Below are positions 1 through 12,037 of a stretch of DNA of 64,000 nt, one piece after another; the stretch's first letter is position 1; each line of letters opens with the position of its first letter. Source of the stretch: Hypericum androsaemum (taxonomy: Eukaryota; Streptophyta; Magnoliopsida; Malpighiales; Hypericaceae); NCBI GenBank assembly GCA_963995505.1, contig OZ023193.1, forward strand, positions 1,922,001-1,986,000. Reading direction: 5' to 3'. The position numbers and the translations under genes were made by a program. Under the pieces are notes generated by a model. That model had not been told where the DNA came from. It did not search any database and was given only the letters and a program-made list of their open reading frames with translations.

Positions 1-1
1 T

Positions 2-280
<279 letters not shown>

Positions 281-522
281 CAGAATCAACTACCCCAGAA
301 AATTATTGATCTTGTCCTGAAATCCTATCGGTTCACTTGTTCTAATTTTCTAATTTAGATTTCTAAGTAATTAAAATGTTTTCGTTGAATCGGTGTGAAT
401 TAATTAATTTCCTATGTTAATTTCTACTTTTGTCTTGAAGTACAATGGTCGAGAATTCTCCTTGCTTTGGAGATGATCCGTGGTTTTGGATGATTCACGA
501 TTCGCGGTTAGATTCCCTTAAA
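281..522. other. AT-rich sequence, no gene seen
   Basis: No coding similarity or repeat structure was recognised between the SAHH fragment and the gypsy element. Confidence 0.5.
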
Positions 523-527
523 TTAGG

Positions 528-890
528 TGATACAAACGGAAACGTATGATAAAAGTGATAGAGTTTGCGAAATTACAAGATGATAAAATAATTTAGGATA
601 AACCCAGTTTTAATTATCAAATCAACTGCCAAAAAATAATGTATGAGGTCTCAATGTATAGAGGTCGATGCCTAGGAATTAAAAAAATACTATTACTAAA
701 ACAAATAACACTAACGATTAAAAATTCTAGTAAAATTGAAATACGGAAACAAATAGAACTAAAGCTAAAATAACTAATGGACATCTCAAAGGCCGAAGAG
801 AATGAGTCGTTGTAGAACTAAACCACCGGCTTCAGATAAGGCATTTGATCATGTTTATCCAAGAACAATAGAGCAGCTTCATCTCCATCA
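528..890 (-). repeat. 3' LTR of the gypsy element
   Basis: Aligns along its length with 9552-9926, starting TGATAC and ending CATCA on the plus strand. The last codons of pol run into this LTR. On the minus strand it is preceded by a purine-rich tract. Confidence 0.85.
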
Positions 891-3207
891 TTCTTCCCTC
901 CCTCGAAACGATTCGCCCTCGAATCAGAAGCAGCTTCATCTCCAGAATCGTTGTCATCAACAAATGGGACAAGATGCTTAACATTGAAGACATTGGAGGT
1001 GCGAAGGTGACTAGGCAAAAGAAGACGATAGGCGTTGGGATTGATCTTCTCAACGATCTCGACTGGGCCAACTTTGCAGGAGGCCAACTTTTTATACTCA
1101 TGTGCCGGAAAATGATCATTTATTAGAACAGTCCAAACAAAGTCTCAAACTGAACATCGCGCCAACGAACATCTGATGTCAACTTGTACCGGGCATTTGA
1201 TTGCTCAAGCTTCGTCTTCATAGTAGAATGAACATGCTGGAGGTCAGCGATAAGATCAACAGCTCGTTTGTCACTTTGAGGAACTGTCAGGACCACAAGT
1301 AAGTCAATAGGCCCACGAGGCACAACAGCATATACTACCTGAAAAGGACATAGACCAGTACTCTGATTGATGGCGACATTATGTGCAAATTCTGCTTGGC
1401 TCAGCTTGGCATCCTAAGAACGAAGATGATCGCCCACCAAACAGCGAAGGAGATTTCCGAGAGAGCGATTCACCACCTCAGTCTGTCCATCAGCCTGTGG
1501 ATGGTAAGCACTACTAAAATGCAGCTCAGTATGAGCCATGCGCCATAATGATTGCCAAAAGTGACTCAAAAAGTGGGTGTCGCGGTCAGAAATAATTGAA
1601 GATGGCAAGCCGTGTAAGCAAAAAATCTCCTGAAAAAATAACTAAGCGACATGAACATCGTCAGTGGTGCGCTTACAAGGGATAAAATGTGCCATTTTGG
1701 AGAACTAATCCACGACCACAAAGATAGAATCATAACCATACTGTGTACATGGTAAACCTATTATGAAATCCATACTGAGCGCAACCCATGGGAGAGCAGA
1801 AACTGGTAACGGGCGATACAGACTAGCGTTGGTGGCTGTACCTTTCGAAACCTGGCATATTCGGCAACGAGTCACATAGCGCAACATCCTTGTGAACACC
1901 CAGCTAGAAGAATCGGCGAAGCACCAATTTAGCCGTTCAATCACGTCCCATATTGTTCGGTAGAGTGGATTTCTGCAATGATTTTGTGTCGGAGGCTGTA
2001 TGATGGAATACATAAGCACACCCCTTTGAATAAAAAACCATCCAACAATGTATAGTTGGTTATTGTCCCGGTAGAGGCTGCTGTGATGATGGTGCCAAAA
2101 AAGGATCTTGTTGATATAGCTCCAAAAAAGAGTCAAAGCCAAGGACAGCAACTCGCATATCTGCTAAAAGGATGCGACGCCGGCTTAAGGCATCGACGAC
2201 CTTATTTGAGATGCCAGACGTATGTTTGACCACGAAGGTGAATTGTTGTAGATAAGCCGAACATTTGGCATGACGAGTGGATAAAGAATCTTGATGAGCA
2301 AGGTGCTTAAGAGCCTCGTGGTCGACATATAAGATAAAATCCTTCTGAAATAAATAGTGATGCCAATATTGAACAGCACGGACCACCGCATAAAATTCCA
2401 CGTCATATGTGCTGTAGCGGGAATGTGCTCTAGTTAATTTCTCACTAAAGGAAGCCATAGGGCGGCCACCTTGGCTGAGGATGGCGCCAATACCCACTTT
2501 TGACACATCACGGTGTAGCTTAAATAGAGTAGAGAAATCTGGTTGTACTAGAATTGGGGCGTGCGTCAATTTGTGCTTAATCAATCAAAATGCTGCATCA
2601 GCCTCCGGACTCCAAGAGAATGTCTTGCCATGCATCGTGTCCGTAATAGGAGCTATGATAGAGCTAAAGTGAGAGATAAACCTCCGATAGAAGGAGGCTA
2701 AACCATGAAAACTTCGTGCCTCTGTCATAGTAGCTGGTGTGGGCCAATCATGAATAGCTACAATCTTCGAATCATCCACACGAATGCCTTCATCCAAAAT
2801 TTGATAGCCCAAAAACAAAATCAAACATTGCAAAAAGTGGCATTTGGACGGGGCGGCAAAGAAATTTTCTTCGCATTAGATGCTGAGTACTGCCCGTAGG
2901 TGTGTTAGGTGATCCGCTAGTGACTTGCAATAAACCAAAATATCGTCAAAGTAGACGACGACACAAGAGCCAATAAGCGATTGGAGTGCTTGATTCATGA
3001 CTCGCATAAACGTACTGGGGGCATTGGACATGCCAAATGGCATTACCAGCCACTTGAAGAGACCTTCACGGATCTTAAAAGTAGTCTTCTACTCATCTCC
3101 TAGTCAAAAATGAATCTGGTGGTATCCACCTTTTAGGTCCAATTTGCTAAAAATAATTGCGCCTGTCAATTGGTCTAACAAGTCATTGAGGTGAGGAATA
3201 GGAAATC
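818..3207 (-). pseudogene. gypsy pol: partial RT, RNase H, integrase
   Basis: Read from 3207 downward. The RT half starts at a [20 protein letters not shown] segment (about 3200-3150), followed by a [11 protein letters not shown] motif and the catalytic YFDD near 2945-2957. The RNase H-like region lies at 2060-2584, with the DALSRR end typical of gypsy pol. The integrase zinc-binding part (CRICQ) and first catalytic region (MDFIIGLP) are at 1705-1900. The later integrase motifs SDRDTHF and [10 protein letters not shown] are at 1414-1608. The GPVEIVEKINPNAYRL C-terminal region at 818-1087 overlaps the LTR. Several stops and frameshifts separate these blocks, so no single polyprotein can be made. 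The upstream RT half and protease are absent. Confidence 0.88.
891..904 (-). other. Polypurine tract of the gypsy element
   Basis: On the minus strand this reads GAGGGAGGGAAGAA and abuts the 3' LTR, the position and composition expected of the plus-strand primer site. Confidence 0.7.
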
Positions 3208-3744
3208 TGTAATACCCTACTCATGTCGTATGTATTCGACTTAAGTAAAGTATACTTAGTCGTATTAACGTATTGGATTAGTATGTGGAGAAAAATTGCT
3301 ATGTAAATAGAGTGCAAGTTGGATAAATTCGGACAGCAGAAGTATTACTTGGTAAATGGGACACAATTTCCACAATATTAGTCCAAATTTGATGAGAAAA
3401 TATGATCCGAAATTTAGACATCCGTAGCTACAATTTACCTGTTGACAAAATTTTACAAAGAGCAACGAAAGTTAGTGTAAAACGAGATTCAATTTGCTAA
3501 ATTCTGATTGGGCCATATGGAAGGTTGAACCAATCACAAGTTAACAATTGCCAAACATCTAATGGGACACAAGGAGAAAATATCTGAGACTTCTTATCCC
3601 TTCCAAAGACCTTTTAAGTCTGTAAAGTATACAAAAAAAGAAGGAGAACTCCAGAAACTTACCCATAAATCGAGAAGAAGAGAGAAAGGAGAGAGAGGAA
3701 GAAGAAAGAAAAAGGAACAGGGGAAAAACAAAATAGCTCGGTAA

Positions 3745-4640
3745 GCTATCTTCTACTCAGATTCGGACTTTTATATCTTCATGAAAGTTGTAGATCACTC
3801 AAAGATATTTCTATCGGTATATCATATGTTCCATTTAGATTATGAAATCAATGGAAAATTGATTTTGAACTATAGACTGATTACAGCAGTATTTGATTTA
3901 GCGAGTATCCGAAGAAGTGCTTGGTAAGTCTATATTGGGTCCGAATCTGACTCTGCTATCTTCATATGGATTTTAGAGGACGGGAAGAGCTTTCTACGGA
4001 TATATTATGTGTTCCATTTGGACCAAGGAAGCGGTGGGAAATTAGTTTTGAATTTGGAACTGACTGCTGCCGTAGCAAGTGAGGTAGTCGAAGAAGAAAT
4101 ACTTGGTAAGTTATTTTCAAATTCGATTTGGACTTTCATGTTTTCATGAAAGTTGTAGAGGACTCCACAATCGTTCTAACAGTATATTATATGTCCCATT
4201 TGGATCAAGAAATTAACGGGAAATCAGTTATGAACTGTAGACTAATTACTGTAGTTTCCAATCGAGTGGCTGTTAGAAGAACTCTGAATTGGACTTTAGT
4301 TTCTTCTTATAGATTGTAGAAAACTCTACTAGCTTTCTAATGGTATATCATATACCCTATTTGGATAAGGGAATCGTCCTTATAGCTTGGTTAGAAATTG
4401 GACGGACTGGCTGGATTTGAAACTGAGATGGTTGAAGGACATGTGATCGGTAAGCATGTTTAGGCTTAGAATTGGGATTTCTATGAAACATGAAAGTTAT
4501 AGAGGACTGTAAGATCTTTCCAAAGATAAATTATATGCTCTATTTTGATTAAGGAGTCATCATAAAATTAGTTTTGAACAACAGATGGTCTACCGGGGAT
4601 ACAACTAAGCTAGTCGAAAAATGAGCATTCGTTGAGCGAA
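3745..4640 (+). repeat. Degenerate tandem repeats of about 180 bp inside long LTR A
   Basis: About five diverged units. Each carries, in order, a TTGGTAAG-like start, CATGAAAGTTGTAGA, a (C/T)GGTATATCATAT(G/A)-like stretch, CCATTTGGAT and TAGTTTTGAAC-like text, near 3750, 3925, 4105, 4290 and 4450. The CATGAAAGTTGTAG...GGTATA...CCATTTGG phrase recurs in plant gypsy LTRs, as I recall. No coding potential. Confidence 0.7.
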
Positions 4641-5353
4641 CTTCAAATAAGTAAGCAGATAGAACATGATAAATTGGTTTTGTTTGATACATGTGCTTGT
4701 TTCAGACCTTGATTATATGCGTCTCATGCGTATGAATTATCTTTGAAGTGGTTATGTGCATATGTGATGTGTTTGGCTATATTTGGATTTGGTGGGTGGC
4801 ATATGTGATATTTGTGTGTGGCCAGCTAGAGAATATGTTTCCTAGCTCGGGGCTGATTTGTGAGGATGTGATATATCCATTTCTGTGGATATGGTATTGG
4901 ACCTTTGGTTATGTGATGGGTATGTTATGTTGCTTCTGGTGAGAAATTGACAGGTTTACCCGTGCTAACCGGGGATGTTAGCCTATGTGCACATAGTTTG
5001 GGGATATCGTATATTACTATTATATGCTTAGTATGTGATTATGGAAAGGAGATTTGATGGCCATGTTGATATCCCTGCGCTCAAGAGGAAGTAGCCCGAC
5101 TAAATCTGTCTATTAGCTCACCGTTTATTCGACTACGTGATTTTGTGGTTGTGGGATAAGTTGCGTGATGGAATGGAACATCACATAGGTTGCCCACATT
5201 TTTTTGTACGTGTGTGGTCGTATGATTAGTCTGCACATTAATGTTGTCTTGAATGATATGGGACATAGTTAAGTTCTGTCTCTCCCACATGTATCTGACA
5301 TAACCCATATGTTATGTTCTATTTGATTACGGAGTGTTCCAAAACACTCACCG

Positions 5354-5378
5354 CCCCCCCCCCCCCCCCCCCCCCCCC
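5354..5378 (+). repeat. Run of 25 C
   Basis: Homopolymer within long LTR A, at the position of the CACTCA...TTTGCAGG landmark. Its true length may be uncertain. Confidence 0.8.
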
Positions 5379-5616
5379 AATTTTTTTGCAGGTCATTTGT
5401 CTAGCAGCTCTGTAGCCACTGTGTTCAGTTTGGTCCTGGGATAAATGTAAAGGACAATTGTATTTGAATGAGAATTGTAAAGTCAAAATATGTAAAAAGT
5501 ATTTTATCAAGGTTTTAACATGTATGATTTTGTCAAGTTAATGTATGTTTGAGGATGTCTAGGCCCGTTTTAGGTGGTAAATGGGTTTGGGTATAGCGCC
5601 GGTCACCGGCAAAAGG

Positions 5617-5633
5617 CCCCGGCAACGGCGCCA
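5617..5633 (-). other. Primer-binding site complementary to tRNA-Asp
   Basis: On the minus strand this reads TGGCGCCGTTGCCGGGG, the complement of the 3' end of plant tRNA-Asp including CCA. It lies 5 bases inside the LTR 5639-6943, the expected spacing. Athila-type gypsy elements are known to use this primer. Confidence 0.8.
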
Positions 5634-5638
5634 AATTT

Positions 5639-6943
5639 TGACGAGCGTGTCGAGGCCCCTCAAAATAAACCGATATTTCGCGGCTCACTAATTTGTAGCA
5701 AGCAAGGGAAGTACCGAGTCAGATCCAAGGAGGGACGAATACTCAATTAATCTAACTATTTAAACAAAAGTAAAAGGGGGGATTTTGTGAGATTTGTAGA
5801 TCAAACGAAATCAACAAAACACAGAAGAGAGAAGTATAAGTAAAAATCAATGAGAGAAAAGCGGCAGATTCGAGATCGGAGTAGCACGACAGGTTGGTTG
5901 ATCACTGGATCACAAAAGATAATCTAGCACATATAGCAAGTAGGTGTAAATCTCCCACAACCGCAAAGAGACCACAAACATCCAATAATCAACTAGCCAA
6001 ACGACCGCCTAACTAGTTGTTTATCACCTAATAGACAGAATATCGACCGATTTCTATTCTATAAGATAATAGCATTGAGAATAGATGTTCCTACTCCTAG
6101 CGATTATACTCAAAACCTTGGTATCTACAAACTAGCCTTACTTATTCCTAGTTAATTAGTTTGGTAACGACCGTTCCTCGCTGAATTAACCTTGCTCCTA
6201 GGTTCAATTCCTAACTGCAACCGCTAATCAAGAATCAAAGGCAAATATGTTCAAGAATAAATTCACAAACGCAAACTATCCAAGAACAATAATAAGCACA
6301 AGGAATAAGTAAATGCTACTGAATTAAATTGAATAACCAAGATCCTCACAACCAAAACCTGGGTCTCCTCCCTCGAATCAACCTAGAGGTTTAGTTCCTC
6401 ATAGTCTTGACAAAGGCAAAAATAAGGTATATGTTCTCTGGAATGAAAAGTTATATCCTCTAAAATAAGTCTAGAGGGTTATATATAAGCCCTCCTAAGT
6501 GTAAAAACCTAGAGAAACCGTTTCGAGAGTCTTCCGCGATGCAGAAACCGAATTTCTAATATTGTCCCGAATATTCGCTGATAATATTCTGCCAGACCAG
6601 CCTTCAGTATTTTGGTCATAACTTCCTCTTCCGATCTCCGATTTAGGCGCTCTTTATATACACGGAAAGAGGAAAGAAAGATCTTCAATTGTCTGTCAAA
6701 TACGCATCCTCTGATTCGGCTCCAAAGTTGACCGAAATACCCTTCCAAGTCAGCTGTCCCTGCCAGACTTCTTCTCCAAGTATAATTCTTTCCAAATTTG
6801 CCTCATTTTCCTATAATTTAGCACAAAGAACTTATTAGTCACCAAAAACTCAAATGTTTACTAAAATGATGCTAAACTAAAGACAAACATACAAAAATAA
6901 CTCGAAATCCTATGCATTTAATACGTGTCTTAGACACACATCA
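5639..6943 (-). mobile_element. Athila-like gypsy LTR with truncated internal region
   Basis: On the minus strand it starts TGATGTGTGTCTAAGACAC at 6943 and ends CGTCA at 5639, followed by the tRNA-Asp primer site. Only that site remains of the internal region, so this is a 5'-end remnant rather than a clean solo LTR. It separates the two long LTR copies. No reading frame is expected or seen. Confidence 0.75.
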
Positions 6944-9064
6944 AGAAGGGTGGCAGAAATGAAATGGAAGAAAGAGAACCCATCCTTAGTACCAGAAAAT
7001 CAAAGCGGTGAAAAGGAAAACAGCCATAAAAACATAAGATGGTAAATTGTTTATTTGTTTATTTGTTAAAAATTCTTGTTTCTACTGGCTTCATTAAAAT
7101 GATATTACTGATTAGAAACTCAACAATTGTGGGGACAGTAGAGGTATGAAGTCTATTGTGCGCATTCTAAAGATGATAAGATGGAAATGAGTAAAGATTC
7201 TAATTAGGGTAAGTTAATTGGTATGACTTTAGTAAAAGTTATATTTTTAATGTAGAAAATTTAATATGTAAGTTTTAAAGTCACCGTGAACTGTGAACTA
7301 GAGGTTCCCCTTGAAATGACATTGGATTAGCTATTGAAATTTTTGACGTAGATGGGAAATCTTAGGAACTAATAAAAAGATCAAGGACTGAAGTTAAAAG
7401 CCAGATTGTATCGAAATTTTTGTAATATAGATCAAGTACACATTATAAACAATGATTTAGAGGCTGTAATAAGAAGAGGAAAAGAAGTGAACAACGAGTT
7501 AACTATTTCGATGTTGGAAATTTGTATTTACAGTTGAGATTAAAAAAAATGCATGTGTAAAGAGAACAAAGTAAATTTGACGAGGAACTGTAGTGAAACA
7601 AATTAATCAAGTTTGTAAGTTAAAATGGATGAGGATTTAAAGGAGAATTATGAAATGGAAAACTGTGATAGTGGAAAAAATATTGTTGGTGATAAAACAT
7701 GACGAAAGATTTGGGAAGATAATTAAATTATTTGTCATAAGATAAGGTTTGTACCAATCTAGTTGAAGTATATTGCTCTAATTTATTTGACATAAGATAA
7801 AGTTTGTACCAACCTAGTTGAAGTATATTGCTCTAACAGGTTCGAGGATGTACGTCCGAGGTGGAAAACTTGAGGAACACTTAGGCTCAATTTGAATTTG
7901 AATTCAAGTGAAAGAAATGTATGAATCGAAAGATGTACGATCAATTCAGATATTTGTCGGACAAAATTGGTAAACAAATAATATGTGACTTGTGCTTTAT
8001 TTGACGTACTATATTTATTTGTCATGATTTGATTATGATAATGTGAGTGCATTTGTGAATTTGTCATATGAGCATATGGTATGACATTATGATTTGTGAA
8101 AGTTTGTTTAATCTGGCCCAGAGGGGCACTGGATATGTTTGATATGTATGATATATTTTGGGAGCCTATGAATTTGTTATAATATGAAAGTCTGTTATAT
8201 GGATGGCTCCACTCTGTGATATGGACGTCTAGTAGGCAGAGGTCTATCCGTGACCAACCGGGTATGTTGGCATATGTGCACATATATTGAGGATACAATG
8301 GATTTTGATATGATTTGTTTGGCTGGCGGGGTTAGATTCTGATGGCGCCTTTGAGATATGGTATCCTCGTGTCGGGGTTGGAGTGACACTATCTAGAACT
8401 TGCCGAACGTTCATCCAGTTTTGTGATTTGATTTTGAAATTATATGTTCATGTGTCAAATTGCGTGACGGTATGGGACGTTGCGTAGTTTGCTCATGTTT
8501 ATGTGACTTTATGATTATATGCTATTTTTGGTCATCTGGTAAGTATGACTTTTGAATAATGTACATCTCCGCATAATTTATTTGCCATGTTAGTTATATG
8601 CATGTTTTAGGTATGTTTGTTTATTGAGTAGCTAAATAAATTGTGGTGCATATCTTATTTGTTTACTGAGTTTTCCAAAACACTCATCCCCCCTGTCACC
8701 AGTTTTGCAGGAACTCGAAAATCAAGTTGTATTGGTTCGGAGATCTACTCTGATCGTACTAAGTCCACTTTATTCTTCGGGATTGGTCTGGAAGTCTCCA
8801 GTTTGTATTTTTCTTATTGGTCTAGAAGCTCCGTAGTCACAGGCTTTGTTTTGATCTCGGGAGTATGTATTAAAAAGAAAAAAAAACTTAGCTTATATTT
8901 TTGTAAATTTGGAATATGAAACCAAAGATCATTAGGTTTTAAATTTTATGTTTAAATGCTTATGATTATAAATTTGAATACGTTAGAGGCTGACTAGACT
9001 TCTTTTGTTATTAAAGGAGTCGAAGTCTAGTGCCGGTCACCGACCATCGATTCGGGTCGTGACA
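6944..9064 (+). mobile_element. Long LTR copy B, ending GTCGTGACA
   Basis: Ends GGGTCGTGACA at 9064, directly next to gypsy gag. Shares ordered landmarks with copy A (see 3208-5616) at a level showing clear divergence. The left boundary is not resolved: 6944-7700 has no recognised counterpart in copy A and could be other repeat DNA. A short direct duplication lies at about 7740-7835 (TTTGTACCAA...CTAGTTGAAGTATATTGCTC twice). Confidence 0.5.
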
Positions 9065-9526
9065 GAAACAAACCTTGGCCAAGAGGTCAGCGGTGGTTTG
9101 TGCAAACGATTCCTGGCTGTTTTGGTTTGTTGCCACCATACTGCTGCACGATCTCGGAATCGAGTGACTACCAAGGAGACACGACAATTAGCTGGGACGT
9201 TCCTGAAGTCAAGGATCTCCTCAACTGTAGCAAGCCAATCTAACAACTCTTCGGGTTCCAAAGCACCAGTGAATTTCGGGATATCGAACTTGAATCCGGC
9301 GTCTCAACGATTAGTTATCGATGGTGATTTCATCATCAGAAGTCGCTTGTTCAACGATTGACGAGGGTGCGTGTTGCGGTGGGTGTTGTGCAGGTTGTTG
9401 AGGAGTAGGAGTGAGAGAATGAAGTACAATGAGTACCTCGTTCAGTTGCTCTTGCATAGCATCTATGCGATGCTCCAGATGATCATTACTAGCTGCCCCC
9501 TTGTTCGCGTTCCCTTTCTGTGGCAT
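9065..9526 (-). pseudogene. gypsy gag fragment
   Basis: The start codon is at 9526 on the minus strand. The first about 70 residues hold a heptad-like segment (DHLEHRIDAMQEQLNEVL) and a proline-rich stretch. After a frame change comes the retrotransposon gag signature PEELLDWLATVEEI...RDRAAVWWQQ (about 9261-9120). It then runs into foreign LTR sequence, so the remaining capsid and zinc knuckle are lost. It belongs with pol at 818-3207. Confidence 0.82.
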
Positions 9527-9551
9527 CTTGAAAGAGCGTACGGCTAGTCAC

Positions 9552-9926
9552 TGATACTAACGTATGACAAGAGTGATAAAGCCTTGAGTTTGTGAGTTCA
9601 AAGCAAAATCACAAGACGACAAGACAATCTAGGGTAAACCCAGTTTTAATTATCAAATCAACTACCAAAAAATAATGTACGAGGCTTCAATATATAGAGG
9701 TCGATGCCTAGGAATTAAAAAAATACTATTACTAAAACAAATAAGACTAACGACTAAGAATCCTAGTAGAATTGAAATACAAAAACAAATAGAACTAAAG
9801 CTAGAATAAATAATGGACATCTCAAAGGCCGAAGAGAACAAGTTGTTGTAGAACTAAACCACCGGCTTCGAATAAGGCATCCGATCATGTTTATCCAAGA
9901 ACAATAGAGCAGCTTCATCTCCATCA
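9552..9926 (-). repeat. 5' LTR of the gypsy element
   Basis: Matches 528-890 over its whole length. The inner edge reads GTATCA on the minus strand. No classical TGG-starting primer site follows it. Confidence 0.85.
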
Positions 9927-9931
9927 CCAGG

Positions 9932-11196
9932 GAACCCACATTCAATCGAAGCCAGGGAGGCCAGGGAACCATTCGACAACTTCAAACAACAAAAAGATAG
10001 ACAAAAATCACAGAGTAGAGATCTAAAGATACAAACTTGTAAGACCCAGAATCGAAGAAGTATCACAGGGATTTTAAACCCAAATAGAATATTAAAAGAA
10101 AATAGAAAGATGGTTACCAGCCATACGGATTCGATAAAGGAAGCCATGAAAGGTGGGAGTTTAAGGGTAAAACTGAAGGAATTCGAAGAAGTGATACAGG
10201 AAAGAGGTAATAAAGTGAAAGTGAGAGTGGCGTTTGAAGTGAGGGAGTTTGTGAAAGAGAAGATGCCAAGAGGGACTGGAGATTACACTAATTCACTTTT
10301 GAAGAAGATAAATTAGATCGACCCGAGAAGATACGATGGTTTTTGTGGAAACACAAGATTTGAAAGAGGAGTTCATAATGGAAATTGGTGGAGGTTTTTA
10401 TGGCCTTGACTCTATGGAAGAAATGCTCACGATGTCTCACGGTGGAGGTTTTTTTGGGTTTGAGTTTGAGTTTGGATTGAAGGTTAAAAGGTTGGAGGTA
10501 GAAGATGGAGGTAGAGGAAGAAGATGGAGGTAGAAAGAAAAAAAGTAATTTTTTTAGTTAGAGGAGAATTTTCGTCTTTTCAAGTGGGAGTTCGCCAGAG
10601 AAAATTGCATATTTCAATGATGGGGACCTGAGAGTTTTTAAAATCAAAGACGGGAGACGGTAAAATTATTTTCGAAAATCAAGAGACCCAGGGGAAGGAT
10701 GACCAAATACCAGAGACAAGGGAGTAATTTACCCTTTTAAAAATTGTAATTTTTTAAATCAAATTTAAATGTTATTATATTTTTTGATTGATATTACCTG
10801 GTATCTGGACATTCACTATGCCGACAAACTCAAATTTGAGCCGTATATTCATTTTAAAAGATGACAAAATAAGAGTAGATATTTGTTTGTTAAGCTAGAA
10901 CTTGGTAATATAAAGAGAAAAATTATTTTCAGAACCGTGATGTTTAGTAAAATAGACGCTAGGAATTCTAGAATTTGCCTTCTGATTTTGTAGTCTTCTA
11001 GTTTGGGTTTATTATACTCTCGAGTCCCTCGTTCACATCATCATTTAATTTTTTCTTATTTTATATTTGAAAAAATGGTTATGCCCTTAGTCCGGTCAAC
11101 CAAAAAATTAACAAAATCAATCATGGAAGATCTCGTTGTTGAGGTGAACGTGAGGAGAAAGAAAGCTGTTTAAAAATAACCGGGGACGCGGCGGCC
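9932..11196. other. No recognised gene
   Basis: Purine-rich DNA. A 68-codon frame at 10110-10316 (plus strand) has no family I recognise and no supporting splice signals. 10560-11190 is AT-rich with nothing distinct. Confidence 0.4.
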
Positions 11197-11202
11197 ATGT
11201 GG

Positions 11203-11485
<283 letters not shown>

Positions 11486-12037
11486 CAGTACAGTGACTTA
11501 TATGAACTACTTTTAAGTATAGGGTGCTAATTGTACCTTTTGAAAAAATAGAGAGGTTATTTGCCCCTTATTCCTATTGATTTTCTCCTATTGATTTTCT
11601 GAATACTGAGCTGTAGTGACGCATTATTTGGGAAGGTTTACTTGCCATTAGCGTATAAATGGCAAGGACCTCGGGTTGAAAATCAGAACAAACTCGAAAC
11701 ACGTATACAAAATTATTACAAAAATAGTATGAATACGAAGCCTATCTCATCTTTCATCCTTGTCTTGTCACTCGTTGAGGTGGATCTCGGTTTATCGTAA
11801 TTTAAACTCGAAACATTTTGTTAAATTAAAACAATCTCTTTCATTTATGATTTTAGTTAAATAACTATTAATAATAAAAATATTAAACAAAATTTGTATT
11901 AGTCATCGTTAAGCATTGTAGTTACTTCAACTTAATGAGTCGTTACTGTTTACTTCAACTTCAGTTCAATTTTCTAATCACTTTGAAATGTGTGTTCCGA
12001 TAATTGGTCTACCAGCTATGGAAGGAAATTTCAAGAG

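Larger units (their letters stand above)
3208..5616 (+). mobile_element. Long LTR copy A, lacking its last bases
   Basis: Begins TGTAATACCC exactly where the gypsy RT stops and runs to a segment like the end of copy B (GCCGGTCACCG). It is cut there by the Athila-like LTR. Shared landmarks with 6944-9064 are the motif ATGTGCACATA near 4985 and 8275, a short palindromic TCCAAAACACTCA stretch near 5340 and 8675, and a following TTTGCAGG. TGTAA(C/T)ACCC...GTGACA ends are usual for plant gypsy LTRs. Orientation is inferred from these ends. Confidence 0.6.
528..9926 (-). mobile_element. Ty3/gypsy retrotransposon, interrupted and internally deleted
   Basis: Two similar TG...CA LTRs (528-890 and 9552-9926) flank minus-strand gag (9065-9526) and pol (818-3207). 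The end of gag, the zinc knuckle, the protease and the first half of reverse transcriptase are missing. The block 3208-9064, made of other LTR sequence, sits in their place. Flanking pentamers are TTAGG on the left and CCAGG on the right. The two differences are C-to-T changes, so this may be a decayed 5-bp target duplication. The domain order RT-RNase H-integrase is that of gypsy elements. It is non-functional. Confidence 0.85.

Noticed and set aside
4748..5510. Small frames in long LTR A
   Set aside because: They cross known LTR landmarks and a 25-C run. One (minus, 5319-5510) owes its poly-Gly to that run.
3208..9064. Simple single solo-LTR insertion in the gypsy element
   Set aside because: Flanks (AAATC and GAAAC) do not match, gag-pol sequence is missing between the sides, and landmarks occur twice. 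One clean insertion cannot explain it.
10110..10316. 68-codon plus-strand frame as a gene
   Set aside because: Highly charged sequence from purine-rich DNA, with no family or splice support.
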